This document shows, piece by piece, positions 60,301 through 64,000 of a stretch of DNA of 64,000 nt. Positions within the stretch are counted from its first letter, which is position 1. Each line of letters begins with the position of its first letter. Source of the DNA: Dromaius novaehollandiae (taxonomy: Eukaryota > Chordata > Aves > Casuariiformes > Dromaiidae). Made by a program: the position numbers and the translations under genes. The notes beneath the pieces were generated by a model that saw nothing but the letters and a program-made list of their open reading frames with translations, was not told the DNA's origin and ran no database searches. The stretch is from NCBI RefSeq assembly GCF_036370855.1, contig NC_088106.1, positions 29,104,001 through 29,168,000 of the forward strand, read 5' to 3'.

Positions 60301-63300
60301 GCCAAAACAAAAAAGCACGTGAACCAATAAAGCTACTGTTTGAATGTTGAATATACAGTTTAGGGCTGCAGTATAATTGAGTACAGCTGAAGCAAGATGC
60401 TATCTGGCTGTGTAACAGTCAAAGAATAGCCTAAGTTATTAAGGTATATGTGTATTGGTCCAGAATCTTAGCATTCTTTGGCTCTAGGTAGTTGTCATAA
60501 AAGTGCTGCCTCTTGGTTTTCCATGTTTTTTCATTAGTGAGAGCTGCCCTGCAGTAACTGCTTGTTCTCTTCTTCTTGGGCCTCTTCAAGAGAAGGAGGA
60601 TGTGGGACAAGGAGGAAGTATTGGGCCTAACAGTCTAAGGAAACTAATCATGTCAGGAATGGCCTAGAGTTTGCTGTTAAATAAAATCCTAAGGAATTCT
60701 TGTTTGTACCTGAGAAGCTGTTTAGGACTGCTTCTAGTGACGTTCTAAAGTAACTCCTGGAGCCATGGAAAGGGCTCTTTAAAAAGAATGTTTATGAAGG
60801 ATCATGCTTGAGGTTTCTTGGGGCTGTCAGGCTGATCTCCTCTTGATGGATGGTCACCAAGATGATTTCTCTTCTTTCCAGGAGGGTAATGGGAGTGAGA
60901 ACGTGTGAATCTCGATGTCTCTTCAGTGGCTCAAAGGGGGAAGTTTGCTGTATTGAACCATTACATGCAAAAGTTGAGCTGAGAGACCATCCTATTACTC
61001 AGTATTCACTGCTGGCCATGGCCTCCCTAACAAAGGTAATTTGTTGCTTGCAGAAGCTTTTCAGGAATTCGAAAGGAGAAGTTTTCTGGTATATACTCAA
61101 ACATTTTATTTTGCCTTTTTGTTTTTCTTGAAGATACTTGTCATTGGCTTGAAACCATCTCTGAAAGTGTGGATGACTTTCCCCTATGGTCGTGTGAGTA
61201 ATGAAGCCGAATGCTTGCTTTTTGGATTGCAGCCACAAACAGTTCTTATGGTGAAGGGGGTGAGATCAGGACCAGGAGTTAGATTTTGCTACTTTTTCTC
61301 AGCACATGGTAAACTCTGCATTGTGGGATTGCAGGGGTAATCTGTGGGCCCGATGTGCCAATGCTGTGGGCAGAGAGGAGGTGAAAAGGCTACTTCAGGT
61401 TGTACCTCTGCAGTGATGCTGACTTCTTCCAGTAAGTAGAGGGGGAGGAATTCAGGAGTGTCTCAGCTTCACCTCTTCCCTGCTGTAGCTTGGAAGCTCC
61501 CACAGGCGGGACATTGACCTGAATGTGGCTACAGTTGCCTTGGACTCGGACGTTGCTCTACTGGGTTTCTGTTTAGAAGAACTGTACAATAAAAACCCTG
61601 ATTGCATGGACAGAAACAGTGTGGAGTTAGTGCTGGAGTTAGAACACTAAACCTGTCTTCTGAACTCTGACTATTCACTGGTATGATTCCTGAGAGAAAA
61701 GCAGGAGAGGGAAGCATGGGCTATGTTGGAGTGGGAGAATGGAGGAGAAGGCACTATTAGCAAGCTGCAGCTTGCAACAGTCCATCCATCCATGTGAGGC
61801 TGGATCTGCTTTAAGTAGCCAGGATGCAGGTGTTGTTCTGAGTGGCCATCTACTTTGCCAAGAGACACACGTTGCCTCTAAACCATGTTGTGGGACCAAA
61901 CAACACAAGCTACAGCTCATCTGTCAGCAGGCCAAGAAATTGCTTTATGGCCTGTGTATACATGGCAAAGTTGATGAGTAGAAGCCGATGAGCAACACAT
62001 GTCCTGTAACTAAGGCTCTGCCCTGCATGCCTTAAATACCGGCTGTGCTTTTTGTCTCTCAGATGGACCCTTCTAGTGTCCCTCTTCTGGCGTGGCACTT
62101 TGTGGCTGTGCAGAGCTCCGTGAACCCCATGCTTGCCTTTTGTCGAGGAGACGTCGTTCATTTTCTTCTGGTGAGCTTGGATGTTATCTGCTGCTTTTCA
62201 GATAATTGCTGCTTTTTCAGATATTCAGTTCATTGAGCCTTTGGCTCAGTGAAATCGTATCTTCAGTGCTAGGGATCTCTGCAGCTTGCAGCTGGCTTGG
62301 GAAAAGAAACTGGTTGGTTGTTGCTCTGTAGCAAACATTGGTGCACTTCCCTGAGAATCTGGAGGCCTGGACTTTACATGTTCTTGAAGGAAGTGTTGAT
62401 CTGGGGCTCATCCGATTTCCACTGGAACTAGAAGAATTTGGATCGTTTCCAAGAGAGCACCTGAATTTGAGATGTTATTTTATTTTTCTCCTTAACATGT
62501 AGGTCTGGAGAACTTGTATAAACCACGAAGAGGCAACTGCTTTGTGAAGTCCTGTTGGCATGTGACTTTAGGCATCCTCTTTTTGCTGTTTAGATCTACA
62601 GAAGTTATACGTGCAGATACAGCTGTTTGTAGGCAGTTTCATGTCTGATTTCAGTATGAGGAAAAGTGCATAGGTTTCAGAAAATCTAGCATTTTGACTT
62701 TGGAGTGCTGCATTTAGTTCCCAGCTCGGCTATAATCTTGGACCTTGAGCTATGCTCAGGCACTCAGACATTGAGCTGTCTGGGTTTCAGGTTCCTATCT
62801 GTAAAATGGGATTAAATCCTCTTTCTCATCTATATTTTTTCTAATGATAAACTTTGGGAGAAAGAAAAAGCTGTATATTTAAGGGGAACCCATCTTGCTG
62901 GAGATGTGTGTGCACACAGTATCACCAGACCCGTGCATTGTGCTCAGCTACGGCCAGTGGTGTGGCTTTGCTTATAAGTTATTAAACAACAGCCATGTTA
63001 TATGAATTCAGAACCCTCTTGCTATACTTCAAGTTGTCCAAGTGTAAAAAACCCTTATTTTTTGTTATAAAATGTTTTATTTTTCAAGAGAATGAATCAA
63101 AGCTAGTTTAGCATTAGCATTCTGTAGTGCTGACTTCTATGAGCAGAGAGTACAGTAGTCCCTGCATAGGCAGAAAGAGGGCCCCTGACTGAGAGTTGTC
63201 TTGCAGCATCTTCCTTCAATTCAGTAGTCCACTGGGGCTGAGCCTCTGGAGAGTCAGTGAATAAAAATCAGTCCTCCTTCAGGGCTCTCTGAGTGCTGGA

Positions 63301-63779
63301 AATTTGCATCTGTTCTAGAAAATGAATTTCCTTATATAATACACAGAGGGGGAAAAAAAAATTCTTTGAACACATGGTGCCTGCTTGTGCCGTTTATGAC
63401 CCACAACTGTTGTAGTGCAAATAAATGATTAAAAATTAATCCAACAGAGGACATGTATTTTTTTCTTCTTGCTCAGAGACAGTCTCCTACTACTTTCTCA
63501 CTTATATTATTACCTTTGAAAGTGGGGGAATTACATTCCATGTCGGAATGGAACCACATGCAGTGCTAATGCACACTCAGTCTGCTTGTCTGAGGGGAGT
63601 GCCAGAATCCTGGAGTTGGTGAGATGTCCTCTTGGAGCAGAGGCTGAGTTAAAAAGAGTCTTTGAACTTAAGTCAGTCTTGTCTGATTTCTCTTTTAGGT
63701 AAAGAGAGATGATACTGGTGCAATACATGTCACTAAGCAGAAGCAGCTTCATCTACACTATGACCTCATCAATTTTACT
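42202..63779 (+). CDS. VPS8: VPS8 (5' part, 13 coding exons, first 400 residues)
   Basis: VPS8 is the CORVET-specific subunit that binds Rab5 and tethers early endosomes together with the class C Vps core. Exons: 42202-42336, 43489-43557, 44907-45037, 46740-46833, 47755-47787, 47998-48052, 57371-57495, 59074-59160, 60167-60234, 60882-61035, 61134-61193, 62063-62170 and 63699-63779. They join in one 1200-bp frame with GT-AG introns. Residues 1-45 are Ala/Pro-rich, 46-111 acidic and serine-rich ([26 protein letters not shown]). WD40-type propeller blades begin near residue 155, with [27 protein letters not shown] and [12 protein letters not shown]. The vertebrate protein has about 1430 residues with a C-terminal RING, so about 70% lies beyond the right edge. 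The ATG at 42202 is the first in frame; a GTG upstream at 42175 is not used as start. No lesion is visible. Confidence 0.96.
42337..43488 (+). other. VPS8 intron 1, 1.15 kb
   Basis: Its first 300 bp belong to the CpG island and hold a C-run (42360-42375) and three CCGTTGG motifs (42442-42477). The remainder is AT-rich with nothing recognised. Confidence 0.8.
43489..43557 (+). CDS. VPS8: VPS8 exon 2
   Basis: Acceptor TTGTCCAG, donor GAG|GTGAGT, 23 codons: [18 protein letters not shown] to NE. This stretch is nearly invariant in vertebrate VPS8. Confidence 0.96.
43558..44906 (+). other. VPS8 intron 2, 1.35 kb
   Basis: Contains a CR1 reverse-transcriptase fragment at about 44425-44600. Nothing else seen. 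Confidence 0.8.
44425..44600 (+). mobile_element. CR1 LINE reverse-transcriptase fragment, sense
   Basis: The sense strand can be read as a decayed CR1 ORF2 piece, [10 protein letters not shown], then [20 protein letters not shown], matching the post-catalytic part of the reverse transcriptase. Both ends are degraded and the frame is interrupted. Confidence 0.65.
44907..45037 (+). CDS. VPS8: VPS8 exon 3
   Basis: Acceptor CTTCCTTCAG, donor AAAAG|GTACTA. It encodes [18 protein letters not shown] to [11 protein letters not shown] plus two bases of Arg, an acidic disordered linker. Confidence 0.95.
45038..46739 (+). other. VPS8 intron 3, 1.7 kb
   Basis: AT-rich. Frames at 45160-45375 and 45871-46104 have no homology I recognise and no splice support. 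Nothing else seen. Confidence 0.8.
46740..46833 (+). CDS. VPS8: VPS8 exon 4
   Basis: Acceptor TTTCCTTAG, donor GCA|GTAAGT. It completes Arg and encodes [18 protein letters not shown] to IASAA. Confidence 0.95.
46834..47754 (+). other. VPS8 intron 4, 0.9 kb
   Basis: A short GT run (about 46898-46910) and a C-run (46925-46932) lie near its start. Nothing else seen. Confidence 0.8.
47755..47787 (+). CDS. VPS8: VPS8 exon 5 (33 bp)
   Basis: An 11-codon exon, [11 protein letters not shown], between acceptor CTTTCTAG and donor ATA|GTAAGT. It is a multiple of three, so skipping it would keep the frame. Confidence 0.92.
47998..48052 (+). CDS. VPS8: VPS8 exon 6
   Basis: Encodes [18 protein letters not shown] plus one base. 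The acceptor is TTTTAAG. A CAG 4 bp further in would break the frame, so the AAG site is taken. Confidence 0.9.
48053..57370 (+). other. VPS8 intron 6, 9.3 kb
   Basis: The largest intron in the window. It carries one CR1 copy (about 49745-50325), a 14-bp palindrome AAGTTTATAAACTT at 49132-49145, and several T-runs (for example 52116-52127). Many short frames on both strands lack homology. I saw no exon or RNA gene. Confidence 0.75.
49745..50325 (+). mobile_element. CR1 LINE 3' fragment, sense
   Basis: It contains the CR1 block CAGCACTTGTGAGACCACAT, then GAAGAGAGGCTGAGAGAACT, then the 3' region ending TTTCCAACCTAACTATT. It is 5'-truncated with broken frames, in the same orientation as VPS8. 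Confidence 0.93.
57371..57495 (+). CDS. VPS8: VPS8 exon 7
   Basis: Follows the 9.3-kb intron. Acceptor TGTTCTAG, donor CAG|GTAATT. It encodes [18 protein letters not shown] to LLCGFAKGQ, a propeller blade. Confidence 0.96.
57496..59073 (+). other. VPS8 intron 7, 1.6 kb
   Basis: Mixed composition. No repeat family or exon recognised. Confidence 0.8.
59074..59160 (+). CDS. VPS8: VPS8 exon 8
   Basis: Acceptor TGTTTGCAG, donor AAG|GTAACA, 29 codons: [18 protein letters not shown] to AILHIK, with a typical WD blade WD dipeptide. Confidence 0.96.
59161..60166 (+). other. VPS8 intron 8, 1.0 kb
   Basis: AT-rich, nothing recognised. Confidence 0.8.
60167..60234 (+). CDS. VPS8: VPS8 exon 9
   Basis: Acceptor GTGCTCAG, donor TTTAA|GTAAGA. 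It encodes [18 protein letters not shown] to LSF plus two bases of Lys. Confidence 0.95.
60235..60881 (+). other. VPS8 intron 9, 0.65 kb
   Basis: Nothing beyond the splice signals was recognised. Confidence 0.8.
60882..61035 (+). CDS. VPS8: VPS8 exon 10
   Basis: Acceptor TCTTTCCAG, donor AAG|GTAATT. It finishes Lys and encodes [18 protein letters not shown] to LLAMASLTK. Confidence 0.96.
61134..61193 (+). CDS. VPS8: VPS8 exon 11
   Basis: Twenty codons, [20 protein letters not shown], after acceptor TTCTTGAAG and before CGT|GTGAGT. The preceding intron is only 98 bp. Confidence 0.94.
61194..62062 (+). other. VPS8 intron 11, 0.9 kb
   Basis: Nothing recognised. Overlapping frames on both strands near 61670-61980 have no homology. 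Confidence 0.8.
62063..62170 (+). CDS. VPS8: VPS8 exon 12
   Basis: Acceptor GTCTCTCAG, donor CTG|GTGAGC, 36 codons: [18 protein letters not shown] to GDVVHFLL. Confidence 0.95.
62171..63698 (+). other. VPS8 intron 12, 1.5 kb
   Basis: AT-rich with an A-run at about 63353-63361. No exon or repeat family recognised. Confidence 0.8.
63699..63779 (+). CDS. VPS8: VPS8 exon 13 (last in window)
   Basis: Acceptor TCTTTTAG, donor ACT|GTAAGT, 27 codons: [18 protein letters not shown] to DLINFT. The gene continues beyond the window. Confidence 0.95.
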
Positions 63780-64000
63780 GTAAGTCTCAATGCTATCGAA
63801 TGGTTAAATTTTTTGCACTGACTTTCTGTTAAATGGATCTTAATAAGCCTTAGTTCTATGCTATTAGCTTTGCAAATCTGGCATAAGAACTGCCTATATT
63901 TATCTGGATTTCACTAACTGAAAAAGATCTTAAACTGGGATTCATGGAAAACTAGCATAAGTGAACTATCAGTATCTACTGAGTAAAAAATCTGTAGCAT

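Overview
The window is vertebrate nuclear DNA, most likely from a bird. It carries three multi-exon genes with GT-AG introns, all on the + strand. Copies of the CR1 LINE family lie in both orientations, introns are mostly short (about 0.1 to 4.5 kb, one of 9.3 kb), and two CpG-rich islands sit at promoters. CR1 also occurs in turtles and crocodilians, so 'bird' is an inference and I do not name a species.

Layout. (1) 1-26,236: the 3' two thirds of ARMC8, 15 exons encoding the last 470 residues of an armadillo-repeat protein of the CTLH/GID E3 ubiquitin ligase, ending at a TGA at 26,234-26,236. (2) 26,237-31,123: the ARMC8 3' UTR, an intergenic stretch with two diverged copies of an unclassified repeat, and a CpG island from about 29,950. 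(3) 31,124-39,527: a five-exon gene for a 132-residue thioredoxin-domain protein with a WCGPCK active site, recognised as NME9 (TXNDC6). I find no nucleoside-diphosphate-kinase exons before the next gene. (4) 39,528-42,201: intergenic DNA, a perfect 10-bp x 10 tandem repeat and the VPS8 CpG-island promoter. (5) 42,202-64,000: the first 13 coding exons of VPS8, 400 residues covering the N-terminus and the start of the beta-propeller, running off the right edge.

The genes do not form an operon-like unit. ARMC8 acts in ubiquitin-dependent protein turnover, NME9 is a ciliary/flagellar thioredoxin-like protein, and VPS8 is the Rab5-binding subunit of the endosomal CORVET tether. ARMC8 and NME9 are also neighbours in mammals, where they converge. 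Here they are head to tail, and VPS8 follows directly. That order, with the apparent loss of the NME9 kinase part, is the main point of interest. Most of the rest is intron sequence in which I see simple repeats, CR1 fragments and a few local structures. I found no tRNA, rRNA, CRISPR array or intact mobile element, and no clearly novel system.
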